NCBI GenBank assembly: GCA_004791255.1
Contig: SRUQ01000002.1
Span: forward strand, 589,050 to 653,049
Source of the DNA: a bacterium M00.F.Ca.ET.205.01.1.1
Lineage (GTDB): Bacteria > Pseudomonadota > Alphaproteobacteria > Rhizobiales > Rhizobiaceae
Direction: 5' to 3'
Length of the DNA stretch: 64,000 nt
The notes under the pieces are model-generated. The model searched no databases and was not told the DNA's origin. It saw only the letters and a list, made by a program, of their open reading frames with translations. The translations under genes were made by a program, and so were the position numbers. Positions 1 to 11,340 of the stretch are shown in pieces (the stretch's first letter is position 1; the number at the start of each line of letters is the position of its first letter).

Positions 1-550
<550 letters not shown>

Positions 551-604
551 TTAGCGGTAGCTCTTGACCCTGTCCAGAAACACGGAATTGGGCCAATTCG
601 CTTA

Positions 605-704
605 AAGCGCGTCGCGTTGAAACGGATTCATACGACGCGCTTCAAGTTTTTGTTTTCATGCATGTCGTTCTCCCAAAACCGAGGCCACTTTTGGGCGACA
701 TGCA
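605..704. repeat. extragenic two-hairpin palindromic element between recA and alaS
   Basis: Two inverted repeats lie side by side. The first pairs AAGCGCGTCG at 605-614 with CGACGCGCTT at 633-642. The second pairs TGCATGTCG at 659-667 with CGACATGCA at 696-704, with an inner CCCAAAA/TTTTGGG pair (672-678 and 689-695). No reading frame in the block looks coding. Elements of this general design, ending in a GCATG-type stem around a CCAAAACCG...CCACTTTTGGG core, are intergenic in rhizobial chromosomes; the elements at 17864-17952 and 30989-31038 share the AACCGG...CCACTTTT-type core. The 371-base gap 473-843 otherwise holds only the recA terminator. Confidence 0.7.
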
Positions 705-730
705 TTGGTCCGTCAGCGCTTGAACGGGCC

Positions 731-766
731 GCAAACAAAAACCGCCGGCCCGAAGGCCGGCGGTTT
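731..766 (-). terminator. rho-independent terminator of recA
   Basis: A perfect 12-base stem (AAACCGCCGGCC at 739-750 and its complement at 755-766) closes a four-base loop. Read in the recA direction the stem is followed by a T-rich tract (complement of 731-740). It lies 77 bases past the recA stop. Confidence 0.85.
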
Positions 767-843
767 GAACTCGGTACTACAGAACTCGGTTACTTAAGCC
801 AGGGATAATGGACCGCGATTATGGCCGAACTCCGGCGAACGGC

Positions 844-1941
<1,098 letters not shown>

Positions 1942-1996
1942 GATACATCACCCCTTGGTCGTCAATGAAGGCCGGACAATCCGTAATCCCTGATGA

Positions 1997-2025
1997 TTTG
2001 TACCTTTTTTGTTCTCATTTGGCAA
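1997..2025 (-). promoter_or_regulatory. recA sigma70-type promoter
   Basis: On the minus strand TTGCCA (complement of 2020-2025) is followed after exactly 17 bases by TACAAA (complement of 1997-2002), leaving about 55 bases to the recA ATG. A LexA-like box covers the spacer and the edge of the -10, as expected for a repressed SOS promoter. Predicted from sequence only. Confidence 0.55.
2000..2014. promoter_or_regulatory. LexA/SOS box, promoter-proximal
   Basis: GTAC-N7-GTTC on the plus strand differs by one base from the alphaproteobacterial LexA operator GTTC-N7-GTTC. It overlaps the predicted recA -10/spacer region, 59-73 bases upstream of the start codon. Confidence 0.65.
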
Positions 2026-2065
2026 GAGGCACCAACTCTCTGAGAAACAATCGATATTCTGGTTT

Positions 2066-2080
2066 GTTCTTTTTTCGTAC
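2066..2080. promoter_or_regulatory. second LexA-like box, promoter-distal
   Basis: GTTC-N7-GTAC on the plus strand, a mirror of the box 66 bases away and again one mismatch from GTTC-N7-GTTC. It lies 125-139 bases upstream of the recA ATG and about 142 bases upstream of the divergent psuK start, so it could serve either side. Confidence 0.5.
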
Positions 2081-2221
2081 CAGGACTCTGAGCAGCAACG
2101 CATCTCGCATTGGGCCAGCCGGCGCCCTTGTCCCGGTCCGCCGAATCGCTGCCTCGCATGCGAAGCTCTGCCGCGCATCTCGCGCTTGTGCGGGACTGCC
2201 AACAAAGGTCATATCGCCGGC

Positions 2222-3166
2222 ATGACGAAATCCGCAAGAATTCTGGCGCTGGGCGGCGCTCATATCGACCGGCGAGGCCAGGTTTCGGGCGCTTATGTGC
2301 CGGCGGCTTCCAATCCGGGCACGATGCGTGAGGATGTCGGCGGCGGCGTCTTCAACGCCCTGCGCACCACGGTGCGGCGCGGCGTATCGGCCTCCCTGCT
2401 TTCGGTGCGCGGTGGCGATGCCGCCGCCGACACCGTATCGCGGGCGATCGCGGACGCGGGCATCGCCGACCTGTCGGCGGTCTTCCTCGACCGCACGACG
2501 CCGAGCTACACGGCGCTGATCGACCGCGAGGGCGAGTTGATCGTCGGCTTTGCCGACATGGCGCTCTACGAGCTGGCGTTCCCGAAGCAGGTCAGGCGCT
2601 CCAAGGTGCGAGAGCTGGTCGCTGCCCACGACGCCATTTTCTGCGACGCCAACCTGCCGTCAACGGCGCTGGAGCGGCTGGTCGCGCTCGCTGCCGGCAG
2701 GCCGGTTTTCGCCATTGCCATTTCCCCGGCCAAGATCGTTCGCCTGCTGCCGGTGCTGCACGGCCTGGCTCTGCTGTTCATGAACCGGCGCGAAGCTCTC
2801 GCGCTTAGCGGCCTGGAAGCCACGGCATCGGCGCAGGATGTGGTGACGGGCCTCAGGCAGGCCGGACTTCGCAGCGGCGTCGTAACGGCGGGCGATGGCC
2901 CGGTCCTCGGCTTCGATGAGGCCGCCATCTTTACCATCGCACCGCCGCCGTCCAGAAAAGTCGCCGATGTCACCGGGGCCGGCGATGCGCTGGCTGGTGC
3001 TACGGTCGCGGCACTTCTGCATGGCATGCCCCTGCGTGCCGCCTTGCGCGAGGGGGTTGCCGCGGCGACGCTCGCCATCGAAAGCGCCGACGCCATTCCC
3101 GATTTCACCGCGGCGCGCTTCGCCGAAGCCCTGGCCCTTGTGCCGGAGGCGCAGGAAGTGGCATGA
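2222..3166 (+). CDS. psuK: PfkB-family sugar kinase, probable pseudouridine kinase
   Basis: The product (314 residues) is a ribokinase/PfkB-fold kinase. The neighbouring psuG makes pseudouridine kinase the likely role: it phosphorylates pseudouridine at the 5' position so that PsuG can split the C-glycosidic bond. Visible PfkB features are the N-terminal LALGGAHIDRRG strand, the glycine-rich EDVGGGVFNALR substrate loop near residues 36-47, and the C-terminal signature DVTGAGDALAGATVAAL with the catalytic Asp. The ATG at 2222 (MTKSARILALGG) is preferred because the frame upstream runs through the recA control region and lacks family-like sequence. It is divergent from recA and 70 bases ahead of psuG. 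Substrate assignment rests on context. Confidence 0.85.
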   Translation: MTKSARILALGGAHIDRRGQVSGAYVPAASNPGTMREDVGGGVFNALRTTVRRGVSASLLSVRGGDAAADTVSRAIADAGIADLSAVFLDRTTPSYTALIDREGELIVGFADMALYELAFPKQVRRSKVRELVAAHDAIFCDANLPSTALERLVALAAGRPVFAIAISPAKIVRLLPVLHGLALLFMNRREALALSGLEATASAQDVVTGLRQAGLRSGVVTAGDGPVLGFDEAAIFTIAPPPSRKVADVTGAGDALAGATVAALLHGMPLRAALREGVAAATLAIESADAIPDFTAARFAEALALVPEAQEVA

Positions 3167-3236
3167 GACCGGCAGATTCATAGCGCCGCAGTGTTGCCGG
3201 CCAATGGATGCGCCGCACCGCGAATTGGAGATCGAG

Positions 3237-4154
3237 ATGACGCCAGAAACCGCCCGCCCCTTCATCGATGTCCATCCGCCAGTAGCCAGGGCGCTGGCCG
3301 AGAGGCGACCGGTGGTGGCGCTGGAAAGCACCATCATCACCCACGGCATGCCCTACCCCGACAATGGCGCCATGGCGGCCGCCGTCGAGAAAATCATCGC
3401 TGACGGCGGCGCGGTGCCGGCGACGATCGCCGTGGTATCAGGCCGCATCAAGATTGGCCTTTCCGATGGCGAGCGCGAATCACTGGCGATGACCGGCGAT
3501 GCTATGAAATTGTCGCGCGCCGATCTCGGCTTTGCCGTCGCGCAAGGCCGTACCGGCGGCACCACCGTCGCCGCCACCATGATCGCGGCTGACATGGTCG
3601 GCATAAAAGTGTTCGCCACCGGCGGCATTGGCGGCGTGCACAAGGGCGCGGAAAAGAGCTTTGACATTTCCGCCGACCTCGACGAACTGGCGCGCACGCC
3701 GGTCATCGTCGTCTCGGCCGGCGCCAAGGCGATCCTCGATATCGAAAAGACGCTGGAAGTGCTGGAAACGCGTGGCGTGCCTGTCGTCGGCCATGGCTGC
3801 GAGACGATGCCGGCCTTCTGGTCCAGGCAGTCGCCGTTCCGCGCGCCGCTGACCTTGCAAGGCCCGGAACACATCGCGCATTTCTACCGGACGCGGCAGG
3901 CGCTGGGCCTCGGCGGCGGCATGCTGATTGCCAATCCGGTGCCTGAGAACGATGAAATCCCTACCGCGGAGATGGCCGGCTATATCGAGGCCGCGCAGAA
4001 GGCAGCCGAAGCGCTCAACGTCACCGGCAAGGCGGTGACGCCGTTCCTGTTGGGAAAGATCCTCGAACTGACCGGTGGACGGAGCTTGAAGACCAATATC
4101 GCGCTGGTCGAGAACAATGCACGGCTGGCGGCGAGGATTGCGAAGGCGCTGTAG
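3237..4154 (+). CDS. psuG: pseudouridine-5'-phosphate glycosidase
   Basis: PsuG reversibly cleaves pseudouridine 5'-phosphate into uracil and ribose 5-phosphate, the second step in recycling pseudouridine from RNA turnover. The 305-residue protein matches the family along its whole length: VVALESTIITHGMPYPDN near the N-terminus, the TGGTTVAATM segment, TGGIGGVHKGAEKSFDIS, SAGAKAILDIEKTLEVLE, and NPVPENDEIP near the C-terminus. The start at 3237 has GGAG at 3226-3229, about seven bases upstream; an in-frame ATG at 3204 would add eleven residues but lacks as good a ribosome site. It forms a two-gene unit with psuK. The next gene is convergent. Confidence 0.95.
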   Translation: MTPETARPFIDVHPPVARALAERRPVVALESTIITHGMPYPDNGAMAAAVEKIIADGGAVPATIAVVSGRIKIGLSDGERESLAMTGDAMKLSRADLGFAVAQGRTGGTTVAATMIAADMVGIKVFATGGIGGVHKGAEKSFDISADLDELARTPVIVVSAGAKAILDIEKTLEVLETRGVPVVGHGCETMPAFWSRQSPFRAPLTLQGPEHIAHFYRTRQALGLGGGMLIANPVPENDEIPTAEMAGYIEAAQKAAEALNVTGKAVTPFLLGKILELTGGRSLKTNIALVENNARLAARIAKAL

Positions 4155-4165
4155 GTCGGCGGCCG

Positions 4166-4489
4166 CTACTTCCCCGCCCGCCGACCCGCCTCATACGCGC
4201 GGCGTGCCCATACCGTCATCTCGTCGGGGTCGTCGAAGGCGCTGTCGGGAGTGCTCCAATAGGGCATTGCCACCAGCTTGCCATGGCGCGAGCCGGTATA
4301 GGTCCACTGGCTGCAGCCGGCGGCTTCGAAATCGGGAATAGTCTCTTCGTCCGCCTTGAGCATCAGTTCACCGCGCACGACGACCGCGACGATGACGCCA
4401 TCGAAATAGATGCCCTTGCCGCCGAACAGTTTGCGGATCGAGACCGGGCCGAGGCCCTCGAAGAGTTCGGCTATGCGTTCATTGTCCAT
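4166..4489 (-). CDS. TfoX N-terminal domain protein
   Basis: A 107-residue protein made only of the TfoX/Sxy N-terminal domain. Visible family features are the opening helix MDNERIAELFEGLG, the VSIRKLFGGKGIYFDGVIVAVV hairpin region (residues 16-38) and the LMLKADEETIPDFEAAGC segment. TfoX in gammaproteobacteria regulates natural competence; stand-alone N-terminal domain proteins in alphaproteobacteria have no established role, so no function is assigned. It lies tail to tail with psuG (11 bases between stop codons) and divergent from the GFA gene. Confidence 0.8.
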   Translation of the reverse strand: MDNERIAELFEGLGPVSIRKLFGGKGIYFDGVIVAVVVRGELMLKADEETIPDFEAAGCSQWTYTGSRHGKLVAMPYWSTPDSAFDDPDEMTVWARRAYEAGRRAGK

Positions 4490-4581
4490 GCCGGGATCAT
4501 GTCATCACGGTCCAGCCTTGTCATCGGCGCAACCAAAACCATGCTGACAGGTTGAAAGAGGATCGATCGGAGTCTCCCACC

Positions 4582-5079
4582 ATGCCTGTGCTGCTTAAGG
4601 GCTCATGCCGCTGCAACGCCGTCCGCTTCGAGGTGGAAAGCCATACGCCGGTGCCGTTCATGCTCTGCTATTGCTCGATCTGCCGCAAGCAGCAGGGCGG
4701 CGGCGGCTTCGCCATCAATCTCGGCGCCGACTACGGGACGTTGAATATCAGGGGCAAGCGGAGCCTTAGCATCTACCGGGCGAGCATCGAGAACGATGAG
4801 CATCCCCGCTGCGATATCTCGACCGGCGAGCGCAATTTCTGCCGCAAATGCGGCTCGGCGCTGTGGCTCTACGACCCAACCTGGCCTGAGCTGGTGCACC
4901 CCTTCGCCTCGGCGATCGACAGCGACCTGCCGAAGCCGCCGGAGAAGGTGCATCTGATGCTGAAATACAAGGCGAACTGGGTCGAGCCCGAAATTGGCAA
5001 GAACGACAAGACGTTCGACGTGTACCCCGAGGAGTCGATCGCCGACTGGCACAAGCGGACTGGAATGTGGGTGGAGTAG
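4582..5079 (+). CDS. GFA-family (glutathione-dependent formaldehyde-activating-like) zinc protein
   Basis: The 165-residue product carries the GFA/CENP-V zinc fold: a Cys pair SCRC at 9-11, the YCSICRK cluster (Cys29, Cys31, Cys34) and a later FCRKCG pair (Cys87, Cys90), all typical zinc ligands. The name comes from Paracoccus Gfa, which promotes glutathione-formaldehyde condensation, but most members are uncharacterised and a biochemical role should not be assumed. The ATG at 4582 has CGGAG upstream at a nine-base spacing; a TTG at 4552 would add ten poorly conserved residues. It appears monocistronic, followed by a perfect hairpin. Confidence 0.85.
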   Translation: MPVLLKGSCRCNAVRFEVESHTPVPFMLCYCSICRKQQGGGGFAINLGADYGTLNIRGKRSLSIYRASIENDEHPRCDISTGERNFCRKCGSALWLYDPTWPELVHPFASAIDSDLPKPPEKVHLMLKYKANWVEPEIGKNDKTFDVYPEESIADWHKRTGMWVE

Positions 5080-5156
5080 CACTCTTCGCTAGGTGCGGCG
5101 CCAACATTTGAGAGGCCGGCGCTGCCCCTCATCCGTCACTTCGGCCGTTCGTCATT

Positions 5157-5182
5157 CGAAAAGCCAAGCGATTGGCTTTTCG
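5157..5182. terminator. perfect hairpin between GFA gene and sufA, possible bidirectional terminator
   Basis: CGAAAAGCCAA (5157-5167) and its exact complement (5172-5182) close a GCGA loop, with A/T runs inside the arms so that a U tract is available in both directions. It sits between convergent genes, 78 bases past the GFA stop and 51 bases past the sufA stop. It may be part of an extragenic repeat that begins CCCCTCATCCG at about 5126. Confidence 0.5.
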
Positions 5183-5232
5183 CCCGCTGCGCGGACCATT
5201 CCTCACCTCCCCGTGAACGGGGCGAAGGAAGA

Positions 5233-5613
5233 TCAGGCCGAGGCGCGCGCGTCGGCCAGCGCCTTGAGGTCGGCGGGCTTCAGTTCGACGGACTCACCGC
5301 AGCCGCAAGCCGAACTCTGGTTCGGGTTGTTGAAGGTGAACCCGGTGCGCAGTGTCGTCTGCTCGAAATCCATCTCAGTCCCGAACAGGAAGAGGGCAGC
5401 CTCCGGCGCGACATAGACATGGGCGCCATCGCGCTCGATGTGATCGTCCTTGGTGTTGGGCTCGGTCACCAGGTCGACCGTGTATTCCATGCCGGCGCAG
5501 CCGCCCTTCTTGATGCCGAGGCGGATGCCATGCGCGTTGTCGCGCGTGGCGACGATCTCGCGCACCCGGTCGGCGGCCTTTTCGGTCATCGTGATGACGG
5601 CAAAGCGTCTCAT
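5233..5613 (-). CDS. sufA: SufA/IscA-type Fe-S cluster carrier
   Basis: A 126-residue A-type carrier that accepts Fe-S clusters from the SufBCD scaffold and passes them to apoproteins. The three invariant cysteines are present: Cys39 in GGCAGMEY and Cys103/Cys105 in SACGCGES. The start at 5611-5613 (MRRFAVITM) is preceded by GGAAG at a four-base spacing; a start seven codons earlier is possible but has no better site. It is the last gene of the suf operon, 101 bases downstream of sufT. SufA, IscA and ErpA are hard to tell apart by sequence; the name follows the operon. Confidence 0.93.
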   Translation of the reverse strand: MRRFAVITMTEKAADRVREIVATRDNAHGIRLGIKKGGCAGMEYTVDLVTEPNTKDDHIERDGAHVYVAPEAALFLFGTEMDFEQTTLRTGFTFNNPNQSSACGCGESVELKPADLKALADARASA

Positions 5614-5714
5614 TTTCTTCCTTCTCCATTCCATGCAGGTTCAAGGCCTGCCGAATGATTCCTCACCTAAAATGGTGAAGTTTTACCACTGGCGCAAGTG
5701 CGCCAGGTTCAACG

Positions 5715-6107
5715 TCAATACCAGCCGACGGCGACCTGCGCCTCTTCCGACATGCGATCCGGGGTCCACGGCGGATCGAAGGTCATGTTGACCTCGACGC
5801 CCGAGACGCCTTCGACGGCTCCCACGGCATTTTCCACCCAGCCGGGCATTTCGCCGGCCACCGGGCAGCCCGGTGCGGTCAGCGTCATGTCGATCTTGAC
5901 CGAGCGGTCGTCCTCGATGTCGATCTTGTAGACGAGGCCGAGCTCGTAGATGTCGGCGGGAATTTCCGGGTCGTAGACCGTCTTCAGCGCCGAGACGATG
6001 TCGTCGGTCAGCCGCGCCAGCTCGTCGGCGGGGATCGCCGAGGCCGAGACGATGCCATTCGCAGCCGTTTCCGGCGCGGTCTCTGTGGTTGTGCTCACAT
6101 CATCCAT
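5715..6107 (-). CDS. sufT: SUF-system DUF59/MIP18 family assembly protein
   Basis: This 130-residue protein has a variable N-terminus followed by a DUF59/MIP18 domain (about residues 30-130): VYDPEIPADIYELGLVY, then LTAPGCPVAGEMPGW with the conserved TAPGC cysteine, and the closing FDPPWTPDRMSEEA. DUF59 proteins in suf operons help mature Fe-S proteins. The start codon lies five bases from the sufS stop, so the two are almost certainly cotranslated. Signatures and position make SufT the best name; PaaD-like proteins share the domain, but there is no phenylacetate gene nearby. Confidence 0.9.
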   Translation of the reverse strand: MDDVSTTTETAPETAANGIVSASAIPADELARLTDDIVSALKTVYDPEIPADIYELGLVYKIDIEDDRSVKIDMTLTAPGCPVAGEMPGWVENAVGAVEGVSGVEVNMTFDPPWTPDRMSEEAQVAVGWY

Positions 6108-6112
6108 GGTCG

Positions 6113-7357
6113 TTACCCGAAGAACTTGCGCGCTTTTTCAAGCGCCTCGGCCAAAGCGTCGACTTCGGCCCTGGTATTATACATGCCGAACGATGCCCTG
6201 CATGTGGAGGTTACGCCAAAGCGTTTCAACAGCGGCTGGGCGCAATGGGTGCCGGCCCGGACCGCCACGCCCTGCCTGTCGATCACCATCGACACGTCAT
6301 GGGCATGAATGCCCTGCAGTTCGAAGGAGATGATTGCGCCCTTGCCGGGTGCGTCGCCGAAGATGCGCAGCGAGTTGATGGCGCGCAGCCGCTCGTGCGC
6401 GTAACTCTTCAAGTCTTGCTCGTGTGCGGCGATGCGCTCGCGACCGACCTTTTCCATATAGTCGAGCGCCGCACCCAGCCCGATCGCCTGCACGATCGGC
6501 GGCGTGCCGGCCTCGAAGCGGTGCGGCGGCTCGTTGTAGGTGACGATGTCCTCCGTCACTTCCTCGATCATCTCGCCGCCGCCCATGAAGGGGCGCATGC
6601 CGGCGAGTATGTCCTTCTTGCCGTAGAGAACGCCGATGCCCGAGGGGCCATAGACCTTGTGGCCGGTGAAAACGAAGAAATCGCAGTCGAGATCCTGCAC
6701 ATCGATCGGCATATGCACAGCGCTCTGGCTGCCGTCGACGAGCACCGGAATGCCACGCGCATGCGCGATGCGCACGATCTCCTTGATTGGCGTTACCGTA
6801 CCCAGCGCATTCGACATCTGGGTGATGGCGACGAGCTTGGTGCGCGATGTCAGCCGCTTTTCGAACTCCTCGATGTGGAAGGCGCCGAGATCGTCGACCG
6901 GCACCCAGACCAGCTTGGCGCCCTGCCTCTCGCGGATGAAATGCCAGGGCACGATGTTGGAGTGGTGCTCCATGATCGACAGCACGATCTCGTCACCCTC
7001 GCCGATGTTGGGCATGCCGTAGCCATAGGCGACCGTGTTGATTGCCGACGTCGTGTTCGAGGTGAAGACAATGTTGTCGGTGCTCGGTGCATTGAGGAAG
7101 CGGCGCACCGTCTCACGCGCCTTCTCATAGGCGTCGGTCGCGGCGTTGGAGAGGAAATGCAGGCCGCGATGGACGTTGGCGTATTCCTGGGAATAGGCGT
7201 GCTGGATGGTGTCGAGCACCACCTGCGGCTTCTGCGCCGAGGCGCCGTTGTCGAGATAGACCAGCGGCTTGCCGTAGACTTCGCGCGACAGAATGGGGAA
7301 ATCGCGGCGGATCGCCTCGACGTCGTAAGGTGCGGTTTCGATCTTCTGGTCCATCAC
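6113..7357 (-). CDS. sufS: cysteine desulfurase SufS (group II)
   Basis: SufS is the PLP enzyme that removes sulfur from cysteine as a persulfide for Fe-S assembly. The 414-residue product has YLDNGASAQKP near the N-terminus, the PLP-lysine motif FFVFTGHKVYGPSGIG and the catalytic cysteine in RAGTHCAQPLL, in the short-loop context typical of group II SufS/CsdA enzymes. Such enzymes normally need SufE or SufU as sulfur acceptor; neither is in this window. It follows sufD after a 178-base gap containing a large palindrome and runs into sufT. Confidence 0.97.
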   Translation of the reverse strand: MMDQKIETAPYDVEAIRRDFPILSREVYGKPLVYLDNGASAQKPQVVLDTIQHAYSQEYANVHRGLHFLSNAATDAYEKARETVRRFLNAPSTDNIVFTSNTTSAINTVAYGYGMPNIGEGDEIVLSIMEHHSNIVPWHFIRERQGAKLVWVPVDDLGAFHIEEFEKRLTSRTKLVAITQMSNALGTVTPIKEIVRIAHARGIPVLVDGSQSAVHMPIDVQDLDCDFFVFTGHKVYGPSGIGVLYGKKDILAGMRPFMGGGEMIEEVTEDIVTYNEPPHRFEAGTPPIVQAIGLGAALDYMEKVGRERIAAHEQDLKSYAHERLRAINSLRIFGDAPGKGAIISFELQGIHAHDVSMVIDRQGVAVRAGTHCAQPLLKRFGVTSTCRASFGMYNTRAEVDALAEALEKARKFFG

Positions 7358-7393
7358 AAGCTCTCTTGAGGCACCGCCTCACTCCGTCACGCA

Positions 7394-7512
7394 CCCCTCA
7401 TCCGTCTCGGCGCTGCGCGCCGATCCACCTTCTCCCACAAGGGGAGAAGGAAGGGCGCCTCTTCCGTCTCCCCTTGTGGGAGAAGGTGGCCGCGAAGCGG
7501 TCGGATGAGGGG
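7394..7512. repeat. large extragenic palindrome inside the suf operon
   Basis: The outer arms CCCCTCATCCG (7394-7404) and CGGATGAGGGG (7502-7512) are exact inverted repeats, and an inner pair of perfect 22-base arms at 7425-7446 and 7468-7489 is separated by 21 bases. The block fills most of the sufD-sufS gap and has no coding potential. In the suf transcript it would fold into a very stable cruciform-like structure. CCCCTCATCCG also occurs near 5126, which supports a repeat family. Confidence 0.85.
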
Positions 7513-7535
7513 TAGCTTAGCCTAGCCCCATCCAA

Positions 7536-8822
7536 TTACCCGTGCGTCAAAAACCACTCGTCGAGCCGCGCTTCCAGCGCTTCGACGATCGCCTCGTCAT
7601 CCAGTTCCTCGATCACCTCGGCGACGAACGCCTTGACCAGCAGGCCGCGCGCGCTCTTCTCGTCGACGCCGCGCGCCATCAGGTAAAACAGGTGGTCGTG
7701 GTCGATCTCTGTGACCGTCGCGCCATGGCCGCAGACGACGTCGTCGGCGAAGATCTCAAGTTCCGGCTTGGTCGAGAACTCGCCGTCATCGGACAGAAGC
7801 AGCGTGTTGCAAGCCATCTTGGCGTTGGTCTTCTGCGCATATTGATGGACGTTGATGCGGCCCTGGAAGACGCCGCGCGCCTTGCCCGTCACCACGTTGC
7901 GGATGACCTCAGTCGATGTCGTGTGCGGCACGGCGTGGTCGAGCACCATGGTCACGTCGGTGTGGGTATCGCCGGCCAGAAGGTTGATGCCGCGCAGCTT
8001 GAAGTCGGCGCCTTCGCCCGTCGTCTTGACCATGACCTCCTGGCGAACGAGCTTGCCGCCGGCGTTCATGATGAACAGCGCAAGCTTGGCGTTCTTGCCG
8101 ATATGGGCCTTGAACTGCGCCAGGTGCGTGGCCGTAGCCGGCTGCTCCTGCACGATCAGCCAGGTCACCTCGGCGCCTTCGCCGAGCACGAGTTGGCTGA
8201 CCGAGCTGACCAATGCTGCGCCCTCGCCCGCCTGGCGCTCGACAATGACCGCCTTGGCGCCGGCGCCGACGCGCACCGGCAGGCGCACATGGGTCTGGCC
8301 GCCGGCCTGCAGATTCTGCAGTTCGATCGGCTTTTCCAGTTCGGTGCCGTCGGCAATGTCGACGAAATAGCCGTCGGCGACGAAGGCTGTGTTCAGCGCG
8401 CCGATGGCGTCGTCGCTGCCATAGGGGTCGAGACCCGGCGCGATGCTGCCGTCGGTCAGCTTCTCCGACAGGCGCTGGAAGGTGACGCCTTGGACAGCCG
8501 GCATCTTCGCCTCGGACTTGCCGTTCAGGACCGGCAGCACCGCAGAACCGTCGATGACAGGCGCAATCGCCCTGGCCATGGCGGCGGGATCGAAATCCGG
8601 AATCGAATTCAACAGCCGGCGCAGGTCGGTATAGTGCCAGGATTCGACGCGCCTCGTCGGCAGGCCGTGCTTGACCGCCTCGATGGCATCGTCGCGCTTC
8701 AGCATCACCGCGCCGTCGCCCGGCAGCAGCGACAGCCGTTCACCGAACGCGTCGATCAACGCTGTCTCGGCGGGTGTGCGCTGCGGTTGTGTGTGCATGT
8801 TCATCAGTCTTGCCCCAGACAT
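7536..8822 (-). CDS. sufD: SufD subunit of the SufBC2D Fe-S scaffold
   Basis: A 428-residue SufD. With SufB and the ATPase SufC it forms the scaffold on which clusters are built. The C-terminal beta-helix core is clear: TDVTMVLDHAVPHTTSTEVIRNVV, GRINVHQYAQKTNAKMACN and EIFADDVVCGHGATVTEID, with the last containing the Cys/His region conserved at the SufB-SufD interface. The ATG at 8820-8822 is one base past the sufC stop; in-frame ATGs at 8804 and 8798 are alternative starts and the second has a GGGG eight bases upstream. Tight coupling to sufC fits a complex with fixed stoichiometry. Confidence 0.95.
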   Translation of the reverse strand: MSGARLMNMHTQPQRTPAETALIDAFGERLSLLPGDGAVMLKRDDAIEAVKHGLPTRRVESWHYTDLRRLLNSIPDFDPAAMARAIAPVIDGSAVLPVLNGKSEAKMPAVQGVTFQRLSEKLTDGSIAPGLDPYGSDDAIGALNTAFVADGYFVDIADGTELEKPIELQNLQAGGQTHVRLPVRVGAGAKAVIVERQAGEGAALVSSVSQLVLGEGAEVTWLIVQEQPATATHLAQFKAHIGKNAKLALFIMNAGGKLVRQEVMVKTTGEGADFKLRGINLLAGDTHTDVTMVLDHAVPHTTSTEVIRNVVTGKARGVFQGRINVHQYAQKTNAKMACNTLLLSDDGEFSTKPELEIFADDVVCGHGATVTEIDHDHLFYLMARGVDEKSARGLLVKAFVAEVIEELDDEAIVEALEARLDEWFLTHG

Positions 8823-8823
8823 G

Positions 8824-9579
8824 TCACGCGGCTTCGCCGATCACGCCGGCATAGCCGTTGGCCTCGAGGTCGAGCGCAAGCGACTTGTCGCCGGACTTGA
8901 TGACCTGGCCCTTGTAGAGCACGTGCACGCTGTCGGGCACGATGTGCTCGAGCAGGCGCTGGTAGTGGGTGATGACCAGGAATGCCCGGTCCGGCGAACG
9001 CAGCGCGTTGACGCCGTCCGACACGATCTTCAGCGCATCGATGTCGAGGCCGGAATCGGTCTCGTCGAGCACGCAGAGTTTCGGCTCCAGCAGCTTCATC
9101 TGCAGGATCTCGGCGCGCTTCTTCTCGCCGCCGGAAAAGCCGACATTGAGCGGCCGCTTCAGCATCGCCATGTCCATGCTGAGCGAGCCGGCGGCTTCCT
9201 TCACCCGCTTCAGGAATTCCGGAATTTTCAGCGGTTCCTCGCCGCGCGCCTTGCGCTGCTCGTTCATCGCCACTTTCAGGAATTCCATCGTCGCCACGCC
9301 CGGTATCTCCATCGGATACTGGAAGGCGAGGAAGATGCCTGACGTGGCGCGTTCGGCCGGATCCATTTCGAGGATCGACTGACCGTTATAGAGGATGTCG
9401 CCCTCGGTGACCTCATAGTCCTCGCGGCCGGCGAGGATGTAGGACAGCGTCGACTTGCCGGAGCCGTTCGGGCCCATGATGGCGGCGACTTCACCGGCTT
9501 TCACCGTCAGGTTCAAGCCGCGGATGATCTCGGTACCGTCATCGACGATGCGGGCATGCAGGTTCTTGATCTCAAGCAT
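8824..9579 (-). CDS. sufC: SufC ABC-type ATPase
   Basis: SufC is the soluble ABC-fold ATPase that drives conformational change in SufB/SufD. The 251-residue product shows Walker A MGPNGSGKSTLSY, the Q-loop FLAFQYPMEIPGV, the SufC-specific signature FSGGEKKRAEILQ and Walker B LCVLDETDSGLDID. I chose the ATG at 9577-9579 (MLEIKNLHARI) because it has AGGA nine bases upstream and matches family length; the frame stays open 16 codons further but those are not SufC-like. It lies 28 bases from the sufB stop. Confidence 0.97.
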   Translation of the reverse strand: MLEIKNLHARIVDDGTEIIRGLNLTVKAGEVAAIMGPNGSGKSTLSYILAGREDYEVTEGDILYNGQSILEMDPAERATSGIFLAFQYPMEIPGVATMEFLKVAMNEQRKARGEEPLKIPEFLKRVKEAAGSLSMDMAMLKRPLNVGFSGGEKKRAEILQMKLLEPKLCVLDETDSGLDIDALKIVSDGVNALRSPDRAFLVITHYQRLLEHIVPDSVHVLYKGQVIKSGDKSLALDLEANGYAGVIGEAA

Positions 9580-9607
9580 TCTTTTGTTTCCTGAAATATC
9601 TGTCCGG

Positions 9608-11125
<1,518 letters not shown>

Positions 11126-11340
11126 AAGCGTTCTCCATCCACGCCGGGGTCAAGGCCCGACAGTTTTCAAACTATGGCACCACCGAATGAACGCCCAGGC
11201 AGCGTTCGCGGCAGCGTAAGTTCCATATAGTGCGCTTCGACCGGAAATTCACCCGGCCAACATGAAACGCACGGCTCTACCAGGCCGAATGGCCCAAATT
11301 GCTCTAGCACCGGATCTTCCCGGTCCGATGCTCCCAACCG

